From: Runella sp.
Lineage (GTDB): Bacteria > Bacteroidota > Bacteroidia > Cytophagales > Spirosomataceae
Direction of reading: 5' to 3'
NCBI RefSeq assembly: GCF_027484545.1
Contig: NZ_JAIXST010000227.1
Span: forward strand, 1-41,689
DNA: 41,689 nucleotides
Part shown: positions 25,528 to 34,443 of the stretch, one piece after another
Layout of the letters: each line of letters begins with the position of its first letter
Numbering within the stretch: the stretch's first letter is position 1
Notes under the pieces: model-generated
The model's database searches: none
What the model saw: the letters and a program-made list of their open reading frames with translations, nothing else
What the model was told of the DNA's origin: nothing
Position numbers and translations under genes: made by a program

Positions 25528-26565
25528 ATGGAATTTACCGTCAAGCAGATTGCCGGGCTGCTAGGAGGAGAAATAGAAGGAAATGACAATCTGAAAATCA
25601 GCCAGTTATCTAAGATAGAAGAGGGCAAATCTGGCACTATTTCTTTCTTATCGAATCTAAAATATGAGCCTTATTTATACACTACTGAAGCTTCGGCGGT
25701 TATTGTAGATAAGCGTTTTGAACCCAAAAAAGCGTTTAAAACTACCCTTATTCGGGTCGAAAACTCATATACTGCATTCACTCAGCTTCTTCAGCAATAT
25801 GAACAAATCATCAAAGGCGAAAAGCGAGGAATAGAGCAACCCTCCTACATCGGAGAGGGTTCTACCTTAGGTGAAAACCTGTATTTAGGTGCTTTCGCCT
25901 ACATCGGTCTTAATTGTCGAATTGGCAAAAATGTTAAGATTTATCCGCAAGCTTACATTGGTGATAACGTCAAAATTGGTGATGGGACGGTTGTTCATCC
26001 GGGTGTACGAATTTATAACAATACCGTCATTGGAGAAAATTGTACTTTTTTTGCGAATGCGGTCATTGGCAGCGATGGATTTGGATTTGCGCCTCAAGCT
26101 GACGGAACTTACAAAACAATTCCACAATTGGGCAACGTAGTCATCGAAGACAATGTAAGTGTAGGAGCATGTTCATCTATAGACTGCGCTACTATAGGTT
26201 CCACAATTATCCGACAAGGTGTAAAACTGGATAATTTAGTACAGGTTGGACATAACGTTGAAATCGGTAAAAATACCGTAATTGCTGCTCAGGCAGGCAT
26301 AGCGGGTTCGACTAAAATCGGAGAGAATTGCGTCATAGGAGGACAAGCCGGTTTTAATGGACACATTACTGTTCCGAATGGCACCAAGGTAGGCGGGCAA
26401 GCTGGCATTACGCGTACTTGGACCGAAGAGGGGCTATCGCTTAACGGAACTCCCGCTCTTGAAATTAAGGACAGTTTACGGGCGGCAGCAATTTTTCGAA
26501 AATTACCTCTTTTAGAAAAAAGAGTTCAGGCGTTAGAGAAACATAACAAAGAAGATAAACAATAG
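25528..26565 (+). CDS. lpxD: UDP-3-O-acylglucosamine N-acyltransferase
   Basis: LpxD adds the second acyl chain, at N-2, to UDP-3-O-acyl-glucosamine in lipid A synthesis. The 345-residue protein has an N-terminal uridine-binding domain (1-100). A left-handed beta-helix of hexapeptide repeats (about 105-310) follows, with catalytic His242 in [10 protein letters not shown] and the fold-closing GSDGFGFAP. The C-terminal helix ([19 protein letters not shown]) is the acyl-carrier-protein contact seen in this family. It precedes lpxC/fabZ by two bases, indicating a tight operon. Confidence 0.96.
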   Translation: MEFTVKQIAGLLGGEIEGNDNLKISQLSKIEEGKSGTISFLSNLKYEPYLYTTEASAVIVDKRFEPKKAFKTTLIRVENSYTAFTQLLQQYEQIIKGEKRGIEQPSYIGEGSTLGENLYLGAFAYIGLNCRIGKNVKIYPQAYIGDNVKIGDGTVVHPGVRIYNNTVIGENCTFFANAVIGSDGFGFAPQADGTYKTIPQLGNVVIEDNVSVGACSSIDCATIGSTIIRQGVKLDNLVQVGHNVEIGKNTVIAAQAGIAGSTKIGENCVIGGQAGFNGHITVPNGTKVGGQAGITRTWTEEGLSLNGTPALEIKDSLRAAAIFRKLPLLEKRVQALEKHNKEDKQ

Positions 26566-26567
26566 GA

Positions 26568-27962
26568 ATGTTGAACATTAAACAACAAACCATCGAAAAA
26601 GCGGTATCTGTATCGGGTGTAGGTTTGCACACGGGCGTTTTAGCTACTATGACTTTTCTGCCGGCCCCCATCAATCATGGCTATAAATTCCAACGGATAG
26701 ATTTGGAAGGACAGCCCATCATTGATGCCGACGTGGACAATGTAGTGGATGTGTCGCGCGGAACCACCCTTGAGCAAAGCGGTGCACGCGTATATACCGT
26801 CGAGCATACCTTGGCTGCTTTGGTTGGCTTACAGATTGATAACGTTCTGATCCAACTCGACGGTCCGGAACCGCCTATTATGGATGGAAGTTCTATCAAG
26901 TTTGTGGAGGCCTTACGCGAAGCGGGGATTGAAGAGCAAAATGCCTCGCGCAATTATTTTGAAATTCCCGAACCGGTTCGCTACATCAATGCGGAGAAAG
27001 ACATTGAGATGGTGGCTTTACCGCTCAATGATTACCGACTTACGGTAATGGTGGATTACAATTCACAGGTAATCAACAGTCAACATGCCTCCCTCAACGA
27101 TATTTCGACTTTTGCCCGCGAGATTGCTTCCTGTCGTACGTTTTGTTTTTTGCACGAACTGGAGGCACTTTACAAAGCTAATCTCATCAAAGGCGGAGAT
27201 TTAACCAACGCCATTGTCATTGTAGATCGTGATGTAGAAGAAGGCGAGTTGGATTATTTGTCGCAATTGCTCAATAAGCCCAAGATAGGAGTCAATAAAA
27301 AGGTAGGAATTCTGAATAACTTAGACCTTCACTACCCCAATGAAATGGCTCGCCATAAACTTCTTGATGTAGTGGGAGATTTAGCATTGATAGGAAGACC
27401 CATCAAAGCCCAAATTTTGGCTGCCCGCCCGGGCCATGCCGCCAACGTAGCTCTCGCCAAAAAAATTAAGAAATTGATGGGAGCGGCCAAGAGCCACGTT
27501 CCCCATTATGACCCGAAAGTAGCGCCTGTGATGGATTTGAAGCGAATTTGTGAACTCCTTCCCCACCGCTATCCATTTTTGATGATTGACAAAATCGTTT
27601 ATATGGACGAGACCAGCGTGGCGGGTCTCAAAAACGTGACGATGAACGAACCATTTTTTACAGGGCATTTTCCAAACAATCCGGTAATGCCGGGAGTTTT
27701 ACAAATGGAAGCGATGGCGCAAACGGGTGCAATATTAGCCCTTAGCAGTCAACCTGACCCCGAGAATTATTGGCCTTTTCTGGCAGCGATTGAAAATTGC
27801 CGTTTTCGTCGGAACGTTATTCCTGGAGATACCGTCATATTTAAGTGTGAATTTACAGCACCTATCAAACGTGGAATTGTCAAAATGCACGGTGCGGGCT
27901 ATGTAGCCGGCCAACTTGTTTGCGAAGCTGACATGACTGCAAGTTTAGTAAGAAAAAGATGA
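26568..27962 (+). CDS. lpxC/fabZ: Fused LpxC deacetylase and FabZ dehydratase
   Basis: The first two thirds is LpxC, the zinc deacetylase that commits the cell to lipid A. It has the motif VEHTLAAL and the downstream LDLHYPNEMARHKLLDVVGDLAL, with His and Asp zinc/catalytic ligands. The last part, after about residue 315, is FabZ, 3-hydroxyacyl-ACP dehydratase. It carries the LLPHRYPFLMIDK motif and the catalytic pair His367 and Glu381 in GHFPNNPVMPGVLQMEAMAQ. This single 464-residue fusion is typical of Bacteroidota. It overlaps lpxA by four bases (ATGA). Confidence 0.97.
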   Translation: MLNIKQQTIEKAVSVSGVGLHTGVLATMTFLPAPINHGYKFQRIDLEGQPIIDADVDNVVDVSRGTTLEQSGARVYTVEHTLAALVGLQIDNVLIQLDGPEPPIMDGSSIKFVEALREAGIEEQNASRNYFEIPEPVRYINAEKDIEMVALPLNDYRLTVMVDYNSQVINSQHASLNDISTFAREIASCRTFCFLHELEALYKANLIKGGDLTNAIVIVDRDVEEGELDYLSQLLNKPKIGVNKKVGILNNLDLHYPNEMARHKLLDVVGDLALIGRPIKAQILAARPGHAANVALAKKIKKLMGAAKSHVPHYDPKVAPVMDLKRICELLPHRYPFLMIDKIVYMDETSVAGLKNVTMNEPFFTGHFPNNPVMPGVLQMEAMAQTGAILALSSQPDPENYWPFLAAIENCRFRRNVIPGDTVIFKCEFTAPIKRGIVKMHGAGYVAGQLVCEADMTASLVRKR

Positions 27963-28762
27963 TTCAACCATTGGCATACATACACCCGGAGGCGAAAATC
28001 GCCCATAACGTTGTAATTGAACCCTTTGCGATTATCCACAAAGATGTTGAAATCGGTGAAGGCACTTGGATAGGTTCACACGCGGTCATTAATGAGGGCG
28101 CTCGGATTGGCAAAAATTGCAAAATCTACTCGGGAGCGGTGATTTCATCTACTCCTCAGGATTTAAAATTTAAAGGCGAATACACGCTTACTTACATTGG
28201 CGATGAAACCATCGTCCGCGAATACGCAACCATCAGCCGTGGCACAGAAGAATACCGTAAAACCGAAATAGGCAGCCATTGCCTTATCATGGCTTATGCA
28301 CACGTTGCACACGATTGTCGCATCGGCAATTATTGTATTATCGTGAACAATGTCCAATTGGGCGGTCACGTTCATCTGGGTGATTGGGGCATTATCGGCG
28401 GTTCAAGCTCCGTGCATCAATGGGTAAAAATCGGCCAACATGCCATGATTTCTGGAGGTTCTTTGGTTCGGAAGGATGTTCCTCCTTTTACCAAGGCCGC
28501 ACGTGAGCCACTTTCTTATGCTGGAGTAAATTCAATCGGATTGCGTCGCCGTGGATTTACTAATGAGCAAATTGCTGATATTCAGGAAGTTTACCGATAT
28601 ATCTATTTAAAAGGACTGAACAATTCGGAAGCATTGGAACACATCGAAATCGAACTTCCTCCTTCGGCCGAGCGCGATGAGATTTTGAATTTTATTCGTA
28701 ATTCCGAGCGCGGTATCATCAAAGCGCCGAGTGGAACGAATGTAGAACCTTCTGAGGACTAA
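27959..28762 (+). CDS. lpxA: UDP-N-acetylglucosamine O-acyltransferase
   Basis: LpxA transfers a 3-hydroxyacyl chain to UDP-GlcNAc, the first step of lipid A assembly. The 267-residue protein shows a hexapeptide beta-helix and His115/His118 in MAYAHVAHDC, the latter corresponding to E. coli catalytic His125. The C-terminal helical domain contains the family run GLRRRGFTNEQI. It is the last gene of the lpxD-lpxC/fabZ-lpxA unit and is followed by a clear terminator. Confidence 0.97.
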   Translation: MIQPLAYIHPEAKIAHNVVIEPFAIIHKDVEIGEGTWIGSHAVINEGARIGKNCKIYSGAVISSTPQDLKFKGEYTLTYIGDETIVREYATISRGTEEYRKTEIGSHCLIMAYAHVAHDCRIGNYCIIVNNVQLGGHVHLGDWGIIGGSSSVHQWVKIGQHAMISGGSLVRKDVPPFTKAAREPLSYAGVNSIGLRRRGFTNEQIADIQEVYRYIYLKGLNNSEALEHIEIELPPSAERDEILNFIRNSERGIIKAPSGTNVEPSED

Positions 28763-28782
28763 ACGATTGGGGTTCTTATATT

Positions 28783-28827
28783 TCTCAAAGCGGAATCCGT
28801 ATCAAGTTCCGCTTTGAGATTTTTTTT
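28783..28827 (+). terminator. Rho-independent terminator of the lpx operon
   Basis: A perfect 13-base stem (TCTCAAAGCGGAA at 28783-28795 with its complement at 28807-28819) and an 11-base loop precede eight T residues. It ends the plus-strand lpx transcript; the T-run touches the stop codon of the converging cysM. Confidence 0.93.
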
Positions 28828-29698
28828 ATCCAAACAAGTCACTTGATAAGTAGCGATCGCCACGATCACAAACGATGAAGACAATTACTCCTTCTTCTAA
28901 TTCTTCGGCCAACTGAATAGCTGCGTGGGCTGCCCCTCCGCTGCTCATTCCCGCAAAAATACCTTCAACCTTTGCCAAATCACGCGCTCTTTGGGTAGCG
29001 TCTTCCTGAGAAACTTCCAGCACTCTGTCTACGCGCGACGGTTCAAAAATTTTGGGCAAATACTCTACCGGCCATTTCCGAATTCCGGGAATACTCGACC
29101 CGTCAGTCGGTTGGCACCCCACGATTTGAACATCAGGGTTCTGTTCTTTCAGGTACCTCGAAGTACCCATAATGGTGCCAGTAGTACCCATGGATGACAC
29201 AAAATGCGTAACTTTTCCGTCGGTATCGCGCCAAATTTCAGGACCGGTGGTACGATAATGAGCCAGGTAATTTTCAGGATTAGCAAATTGATTGAGCATC
29301 AAATATCCACCTTCGGCTACTTTTTCGTCGGCATAGTCCCGCGCTGATTCGATGGTATCGGTCAAAATAACTTTTGCCCCAAAAGCCTCCATCGTCAATA
29401 CTCGCTCGCGGGTTGAATTTTTGGGCATTGTCAGTTCAATTTCAATCCCGTACAGCCTTGCAATCATCGCTAAAGCTATCCCTGTATTACCGCTGGTAGC
29501 CTCAATCAATTTCATACCAGGTTTAATTTCACCGCGCTCTACAGCGCCTTTTATCATGCTGTAAGCGGCGCGGTCTTTTACGCTTCCGCCCGGGTTATGG
29601 CCTTCCAGTTTTCCCAATAATTTTACTTTGGGATTAGGGTTCATTCGTGTCAGCTCGACGAGGGGGGTATTTCCTACAAAATCTAAAAGAGTGGGCAT
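28826..29698 (-). CDS. cysM: Cysteine synthase B (O-acetylserine sulfhydrylase)
   Basis: The PLP enzyme makes cysteine from O-acetylserine and a sulfur donor. At 290 residues it is shorter than CysK and of CysM type. Lys41 in GSVKDRAA is the Schiff-base residue, SGNTG (69-73) binds the substrate carboxylate, and the glycine-rich phosphate loop is SSMGTTGTIMG. QPTDGSSIPGI and GIFAGMSSGGA complete the family signature. It starts at 29698 (MPTLLDFVGNTPL) and is divergent from a toxin-antitoxin pair. Confidence 0.93.
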   Translation of the reverse strand: MPTLLDFVGNTPLVELTRMNPNPKVKLLGKLEGHNPGGSVKDRAAYSMIKGAVERGEIKPGMKLIEATSGNTGIALAMIARLYGIEIELTMPKNSTRERVLTMEAFGAKVILTDTIESARDYADEKVAEGGYLMLNQFANPENYLAHYRTTGPEIWRDTDGKVTHFVSSMGTTGTIMGTSRYLKEQNPDVQIVGCQPTDGSSIPGIRKWPVEYLPKIFEPSRVDRVLEVSQEDATQRARDLAKVEGIFAGMSSGGAAHAAIQLAEELEEGVIVFIVCDRGDRYLSSDLFG

Positions 29699-29712
29699 TT
29701 AGTGCTATAAGG

Positions 29713-29745
29713 TTTGCGTTATTTAAAATAATTACGATAAATTTG
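29713..29745 (+). promoter_or_regulatory. Promoter with palindromic spacer before PIN toxin-antitoxin pair
   Basis: TTTG at 29713-29716 and TAAATTTG at 29738-29745, 21 bases apart, match the Bacteroidota -33 and -7 elements. The spacer (29717-29736) is itself a pseudo-palindrome, CGTtATT-taaaat-AATtACG, a suitable site for antitoxin autoregulation. Transcription would start near 29752, shortly before the antitoxin ATG at 29763. Confidence 0.6.
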
Positions 29746-29762
29746 TTCAAAAAGTTGCACCC

Positions 29763-29975
29763 ATGGAAGCTTTACAAATCGAAAATACAGACAAATACCT
29801 AAGGATAACCTTGGATAAAGAAGCGTTTGATGGAACGCAAATTATGGATTTATTAGAATACTTACGCACAGAAGACCTCGTGAAAAGGGCACAATTTGAT
29901 GAATCTATTCTGGATTTAAGCAAAACCATTAAAAAAGAATGGTGGTCAAAACATAAAAGTGGCCTTTTGAAATAA
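29763..29975 (+). CDS. Putative antitoxin of PIN-domain toxin-antitoxin pair
   Basis: The 70-residue protein has no strong family signature that I recognise. It starts with a beta-like segment (ALQIENTDKYLRITLDKE), then a helix (MDLLEYLRTEDLVKRA) and ends basic and tryptophan-rich (KKEWWSKHKSGLLK). Its size and its position one base before a PIN-domain gene, behind a palindromic promoter, identify it as the likely antitoxin. The basic tail could contact the toxin, but this is inference. Confidence 0.75.
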   Translation: MEALQIENTDKYLRITLDKEAFDGTQIMDLLEYLRTEDLVKRAQFDESILDLSKTIKKEWWSKHKSGLLK

Positions 29976-29976
29976 C

Positions 29977-30387
29977 ATGGACACTATTGTTGTGGATGCC
30001 AATGTCCTGTTTTCAACACTTATCTCTAACAATCGAAAAAGTCGATTACTTCTTTCTGACAGTCAATATAAGTTCTTCGCCCCAAAGTACATCTTTGTAG
30101 AGCTTTTTGAACACAAAGAAACCATTATTCAAAAAGCGCACATTTCGGAGTCGGAAATCTATGAATTATTAGATAATATTCTCCAACATATCCACTTTGT
30201 TGGTAATGACTTTATTTCGACCAATCAGTATTGGCAGGCTTATCGTCTTTGCAAGGACGTTGACGAAGAAGATACTCCCTTTGTAGCTTTAACGTTGGCA
30301 TTAAAAGCAAGATATTGGACAAGAGACGACACTTTAAAAGTCCATCTTCGCAGTCAGGGATTTAACGATTTCTTTGAACCTTATTAA
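29977..30387 (+). CDS. PIN-domain ribonuclease toxin (VapC-like)
   Basis: PIN toxins are Mg-dependent ribonucleases, often cutting tRNA or rRNA. The 136-residue protein has the acidic set expected: D7 in VVDANVL, E42 in FVELFEHKE, D99 in DVDEEDTPFVALTL, and D117/D118 in WTRDDTL. The final element resembles the divergent PIN_10-type group rather than classical VapC. It follows the antitoxin by one base (TAA-C-ATG). The flippase gene starts seven bases after its stop, so it may also lie on a longer transcript. Confidence 0.85.
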   Translation: MDTIVVDANVLFSTLISNNRKSRLLLSDSQYKFFAPKYIFVELFEHKETIIQKAHISESEIYELLDNILQHIHFVGNDFISTNQYWQAYRLCKDVDEEDTPFVALTLALKARYWTRDDTLKVHLRSQGFNDFFEPY

Positions 30388-30394
30388 CTAAAAC

Positions 30395-31918
30395 ATGAGT
30401 GTTCTCAAAAAATTAGCCAGCGAAACTGCGCTGTATGGAGTAAGCAGTATTCTCGGACGAGCCATTTACTGGTTTTTAGTACCTCTGCACACTTACGTTT
30501 TTTTACGTCCCGGTGAACTTTCATCCAACACAGAGCTCTATAGTTGGGTAGCATTGTTTAACGTGGTTTACACATTTGGAATGGAAACCGCCTTTTTTCG
30601 ATTTGCAAATCGCTCTCCTGAGCACCGTCAGGTCTATTTCAATCAAGCACTTACCGCTATTATACTGGTGAGTCTTGTTTTTTCTGGACTCTTAATGATA
30701 GCCGCCCCTACCGTAAGCGACCTGCTTGATTATCCGGGCGAATCTTCCAATATCATCTATTTAGCCATTATCGTAGCAATTGATGCCGTAGTGGCCATTC
30801 CTTTTGCTCGCCTTAGGTTAGAAAAAAAGGCAAAGAAATTTGTTCAAATTAAAGTTATCAATATTGTCATCAATGTGTTACTTAATGTGTTTTTTCTGCT
30901 GATTTGCCGAGATATTTCATTAGGAAAATACCTTCCTTCTTTGCAGTCTTTGGGTGCTTTTTTATATCGTCCCGAGATAGGTCCAGGGTATATTTTCATT
31001 GCCAATTTGATTGCCAATGCCTGCTTTTTGATTTTGCTGAAAGACGCCTTTAAAGGATTTAAGTTTACATGGAAAGGACCCCTTTTCAACGAAATGTGGG
31101 TATATGCCTATCCTATTCTCATTCTCGGTTTGGCCGGTACAGTCAATCAAATGGCCGACCGTTGGTTCTTAAGACACTTGCTACCGGCGGGTTTCTACCC
31201 GAATCTTACTTCTGAGGATGCACTTGGTATTTACGGCAGTTGTTATAAACTATCTGTTTTTATGTCGTTGGCTATTCAGTCTTTCAAGTATGCTGCCGAC
31301 CCCTTCTTTTTCTCAAAAGCCGAAGACAAAAATGCCCCACAATTGTTGGCATCAGTTATGAAATGGTTTGTAATTGTGTGCGTAATTTTATGGGTTGGCG
31401 TAAGTCTCAATGTTGATTTCTTAGGTCATTATATGCTTTCAAAGGCATATCGTGTGGGCCTTGATGTTGTTCCCGTTTTATTACTGGCAAACTTGCTTTT
31501 AGGTATTTACTATAATTTGGCTTTTTGGTTCAAACTCACTGACAAAACTCATTTTGGTACGCTTATTACAGTTATTGGGGCCATATTGACTGTGGGACTC
31601 AATATTTTATTGATTCCGCAACTGGGTTATATGGCTTGTGCGTATGCTTTTCTACTTTCAAGTGCTATAATGTGTATACTATGCTATCTTTTGGGAGAGA
31701 AATATTACTCCGTTCCCTATCAAGTCACATCAGCCTTAGGCTACATTGGAAGTGCGGGATTAGTGATTTACCTTTCGTCATTGGTCAAAATCTCTAATCT
31801 GTGGGTATCTGTTCCTTATCATTTGGCGTTATGTCTGCTGTACGGATTAGGCATTTTGCTCGTTGAACGGGATTCAATACCTTTGAGAATTCGTCAAAAA
31901 ATTAAAGTTTTGAATTAA
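30395..31918 (+). CDS. Polysaccharide/lipopolysaccharide flippase (MVF/MATE-like)
   Basis: The 507-residue protein has about fourteen hydrophobic segments and the family N-terminus (TALYGVSSILGRAIYWFLVPLHT). It should flip lipid-linked polysaccharide units across the inner membrane. A long hydrophilic loop sits around residue 185-200. It begins seven bases after the PIN toxin, but with its own ATG, and is followed 27 bases later by gldH. The precise glycan cannot be predicted. Confidence 0.85.
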   Translation: MSVLKKLASETALYGVSSILGRAIYWFLVPLHTYVFLRPGELSSNTELYSWVALFNVVYTFGMETAFFRFANRSPEHRQVYFNQALTAIILVSLVFSGLLMIAAPTVSDLLDYPGESSNIIYLAIIVAIDAVVAIPFARLRLEKKAKKFVQIKVINIVINVLLNVFFLLICRDISLGKYLPSLQSLGAFLYRPEIGPGYIFIANLIANACFLILLKDAFKGFKFTWKGPLFNEMWVYAYPILILGLAGTVNQMADRWFLRHLLPAGFYPNLTSEDALGIYGSCYKLSVFMSLAIQSFKYAADPFFFSKAEDKNAPQLLASVMKWFVIVCVILWVGVSLNVDFLGHYMLSKAYRVGLDVVPVLLLANLLLGIYYNLAFWFKLTDKTHFGTLITVIGAILTVGLNILLIPQLGYMACAYAFLLSSAIMCILCYLLGEKYYSVPYQVTSALGYIGSAGLVIYLSSLVKISNLWVSVPYHLALCLLYGLGILLVERDSIPLRIRQKIKVLN

Positions 31919-31945
31919 AATTTTCTTCTAACTGCAATAGACGCT

Positions 31946-32452
31946 ATGGTTTTCGCGATATACGCAAGAAAAATTGCTCGCTTATTTGTTTACTTATTCG
32001 TTTTCACTCTACTTTCCTGTGATTCTAACTCTGTTTTTAAAGACCACGAAGACATCGAAGACGGGCAATGGTATCTCAAAAACGAGCCGTCGTTTACTTT
32101 TGAGATTACTGACACGACAAAGACTTATAACATTTACTATTTGGTTCGTAACAGCATAGCTTATCCTTATTACAATTTATACGTAAAACGGTTTTTAATT
32201 AACGACAAAAAGAAAATCGTTAACGAAGCTCTGAATGAATTGATTCTAATGGATGAAAAAACGGGAAAACCCATGGGCGATGGGCTGGGCGATTTGTTTG
32301 ACCATAAAATCATTGCTCTCAAAAATTACCGTTTTCCCCGCGCAGGTAAATATACCTTCAAAGTTCGCCAATACATGCGTCAGGATCCATTACCTGCTAT
32401 TTTGAGCATGGGCGTAAGTGTAGAATCTACAGCAAGTAATCAGCAGCAATAA
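31946..32452 (+). CDS. gldH: Gliding motility lipoprotein GldH
   Basis: GldH is an essential gliding/type IX secretion lipoprotein of Bacteroidota. The 168-residue protein has a lipoprotein signal with the lipobox LLSC at Cys25. The family core follows: F-F-I-D, TYNIYYLVRN, YPYYNLYV, then E-L-DEKTGKPMGDGLGDLFDHK and GKYTFKVRQYMRQD-L. It is 27 bases after the flippase and before the Lon-domain gene. Its presence supports gliding or T9SS capacity, consistent with the cargo protein at the right end. Confidence 0.9.
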   Translation: MVFAIYARKIARLFVYLFVFTLLSCDSNSVFKDHEDIEDGQWYLKNEPSFTFEITDTTKTYNIYYLVRNSIAYPYYNLYVKRFLINDKKKIVNEALNELILMDEKTGKPMGDGLGDLFDHKIIALKNYRFPRAGKYTFKVRQYMRQDPLPAILSMGVSVESTASNQQQ

Positions 32453-32489
32453 ATCCAAGCAGTATTTAATCTGTGTTCTGGCACAACCT

Positions 32490-33119
32490 ATGGAAAGTTT
32501 TCTCCCTTTTTTTCCTTTAAATTTGGTAGCTTATCCTACCGAAAATCTAAACCTACATATTTTCGAACCCCGCTATCGGCAGTTAATCAACGAGTGCTTA
32601 GAGGAACAAAAAACGTTTGGAATTCCGGCTTTTATCAACAACAAGCTTCCTGGCTACGGTACTGAAATGCAAATCGTGAGTCTCTCTAAAAGCTATGAAG
32701 ATGGACGAATGGACATCAAAACTAAGGGATTGAAGGTATTTCGGATGCTGAATTTTCAAAATCCTGTACCCAATAAATTATACGCGGGTGGCAGAATTAC
32801 CTATGTAGAAGATACCGACACGCCAGATGGAGTCATTTCAGAATTACTGCTTCAGCTTGATCGGTTGCACCATATTCTTCAAACTAAAGTAAATTTTGAC
32901 ACCCAAGTACAGCAGTTTTCGTACCAAATAGGCCATAAAGTGGGACTTTCGCAAGAAGAAGAATACCATTTGCTTACAATAGATTCTGAAACGGAACGAC
33001 AACGATACATTCTTCGTCACCTCAACAAAGTCGTTCCAGTAATGTCTGAAATGGAACGCACCAAAGAGCGAATTAAGCTCAACGGGCATTTTAAGAATTT
33101 GGACCCGTTGAATTTTTAA
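32490..33119 (+). CDS. Lon N-terminal (substrate-binding) domain protein
   Basis: The 209-residue protein contains only the Lon protease substrate-binding (LAN) domain, without ATPase or protease parts. Family marks are FPLNLVAYP, LHIFEPRYRQLINECL and GTEMQIVSL near the N-terminus, with a helical C-terminal half. Such stand-alone proteins are common in Bacteroidota; their function is unclear. It is last in the plus-strand run that includes the flippase and gldH. Confidence 0.85.
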   Translation: MESFLPFFPLNLVAYPTENLNLHIFEPRYRQLINECLEEQKTFGIPAFINNKLPGYGTEMQIVSLSKSYEDGRMDIKTKGLKVFRMLNFQNPVPNKLYAGGRITYVEDTDTPDGVISELLLQLDRLHHILQTKVNFDTQVQQFSYQIGHKVGLSQEEEYHLLTIDSETERQRYILRHLNKVVPVMSEMERTKERIKLNGHFKNLDPLNF

Positions 33120-33152
33120 GAGACCTGCGTTTTGCCTTCACATCTTTTTTAT

Positions 33153-33172
33153 CCACGCCCTAAATGGCGTGG
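33153..33172. terminator. Small hairpin between the Lon-domain gene and the FAD oxidase
   Basis: CCACGCC (33153-33159) and its exact complement GGCGTGG (33166-33172) form a short GC-rich stem with a six-base loop, followed by CGATTACC and five T residues. Weak candidate terminator for the plus-strand gene in a 95-base convergent gap. Confidence 0.45.
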
Positions 33173-33214
33173 CGATTACCTTTTTACAAAAATCACCACA
33201 GATCCAAATTACCT

Positions 33215-34408
33215 TTATCTCATTCTGAACAAATTCTCCAAATCTCGTTTGCCACTGACAATCCCGGCTGCCATTTCGCCCAAAGCGGGGCCGTGCTTGT
33301 AGCCGTGTCCTGATCCGCCACCTAAAAACCAACAATTGTCTGCCTCGGGATGAGTATCCAAGATAAAATTCCCATCAGGCGAATTTTCATAAGGACATAC
33401 GCGGCTTTCAACTAAAGGTGCATTTTTGAGCGCCGGAAAACGGTGACTCATAAAAGCCCGTGCTTTTGCCAAAACATCGGGATTCGCTATTCTTTCTCCG
33501 TTTGTTGGGTCAAAACGTTCTCCCCGTTTATCTACGCCAATTTTAAAGCCCCGATAGGCATTTCCCGGAATTCCATAGTAAAAATCCACTCCATCCAAAT
33601 CTATCCACGCCGGCATTTGATCAAAAAGCTGCGTATGTGAGGCAGGAACGCCTAAATAGTACGCTTCCTGTTTGGTACATGTAATTGTTTCCCCAATCAC
33701 TTCGGGGAAAAGTTTACCCAGCCAAGACCCACACGCAAACAGGAAAGTATCCGCCGCAAACGTAGAACCATCGGAAAGAGTTAAGGAAGTCAAACGCCCC
33801 TTCTCAATCTTGTTTGGCTGAACAAATGCATTCACATAAGCGCCTCCTCCTCTCACAAAAGCCTCTTGAACGGCTTGGCAACTTTCGCGGGCTTTGAGAT
33901 AGCCGCCGTAGGGATCCAACACCAAATGATGTAAGTCGGCCGTATTTATATGGGGATATTTTTGGGCAGCTTCCTGGGGTGAAAAATACTGATACTCCAG
34001 CCCGTGTCTACGCATAAATGGCTGCGTAGCTTCAATCATTTCGGGAGATTCATCGTAGCAAAACCACAGTACACCTGCATTAAAGAACAGGGATTTATTC
34101 CAACGGTGCTGATGTTCCCGCCAAAGTTCAATGGCTCGTACATTCAGGTCAAAGTACGTTTCATTTGCACCGTAGGTAGAGCGGATTACTCTTGTTTCAT
34201 CCCCTGAACTGGCCCGCGAGTTGCCCGGCCCCCAAGCGTCTATGAGAGTAACACGATACCCCAACCGCCGAAGCCACAAAGCAGTCCACCCCCCAAATGC
34301 CCCTGCACCTACAACGGCAATGTGAGTGTTAGTTCCCAACAAATTACCCCGACGGGGCGCCAAGTTTTTATAATTATTTCGGGGGGCAAAAGTAGGTTGG
34401 TCAGACAT
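33215..34408 (-). CDS. FAD-dependent amine oxidase-like protein (DAO/monomeric sarcosine oxidase type)
   Basis: The 397-residue protein has the Rossmann site VVGAGAFGG (32-40) and GSGHG near the end. The fragment RVCPYENSPDGNFILD places Cys338 where monomeric sarcosine and N-methyltryptophan oxidases attach FAD covalently. The enzyme would oxidise a secondary or N-methylated amine to an imine and make hydrogen peroxide; the substrate is unknown. The start at 34408 leaves 28 residues before the FAD site, which is longer than usual; a TTG at 34339 is an alternative. It is divergent from the GT4 gene by 35 bases. Confidence 0.85.
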   Translation of the reverse strand: MSDQPTFAPRNNYKNLAPRRGNLLGTNTHIAVVGAGAFGGWTALWLRRLGYRVTLIDAWGPGNSRASSGDETRVIRSTYGANETYFDLNVRAIELWREHQHRWNKSLFFNAGVLWFCYDESPEMIEATQPFMRRHGLEYQYFSPQEAAQKYPHINTADLHHLVLDPYGGYLKARESCQAVQEAFVRGGGAYVNAFVQPNKIEKGRLTSLTLSDGSTFAADTFLFACGSWLGKLFPEVIGETITCTKQEAYYLGVPASHTQLFDQMPAWIDLDGVDFYYGIPGNAYRGFKIGVDKRGERFDPTNGERIANPDVLAKARAFMSHRFPALKNAPLVESRVCPYENSPDGNFILDTHPEADNCWFLGGGSGHGYKHGPALGEMAAGIVSGKRDLENLFRMR

Positions 34409-34443
34409 AATTTATTGAGTTTACAGTATCTTCGCACCAACTT

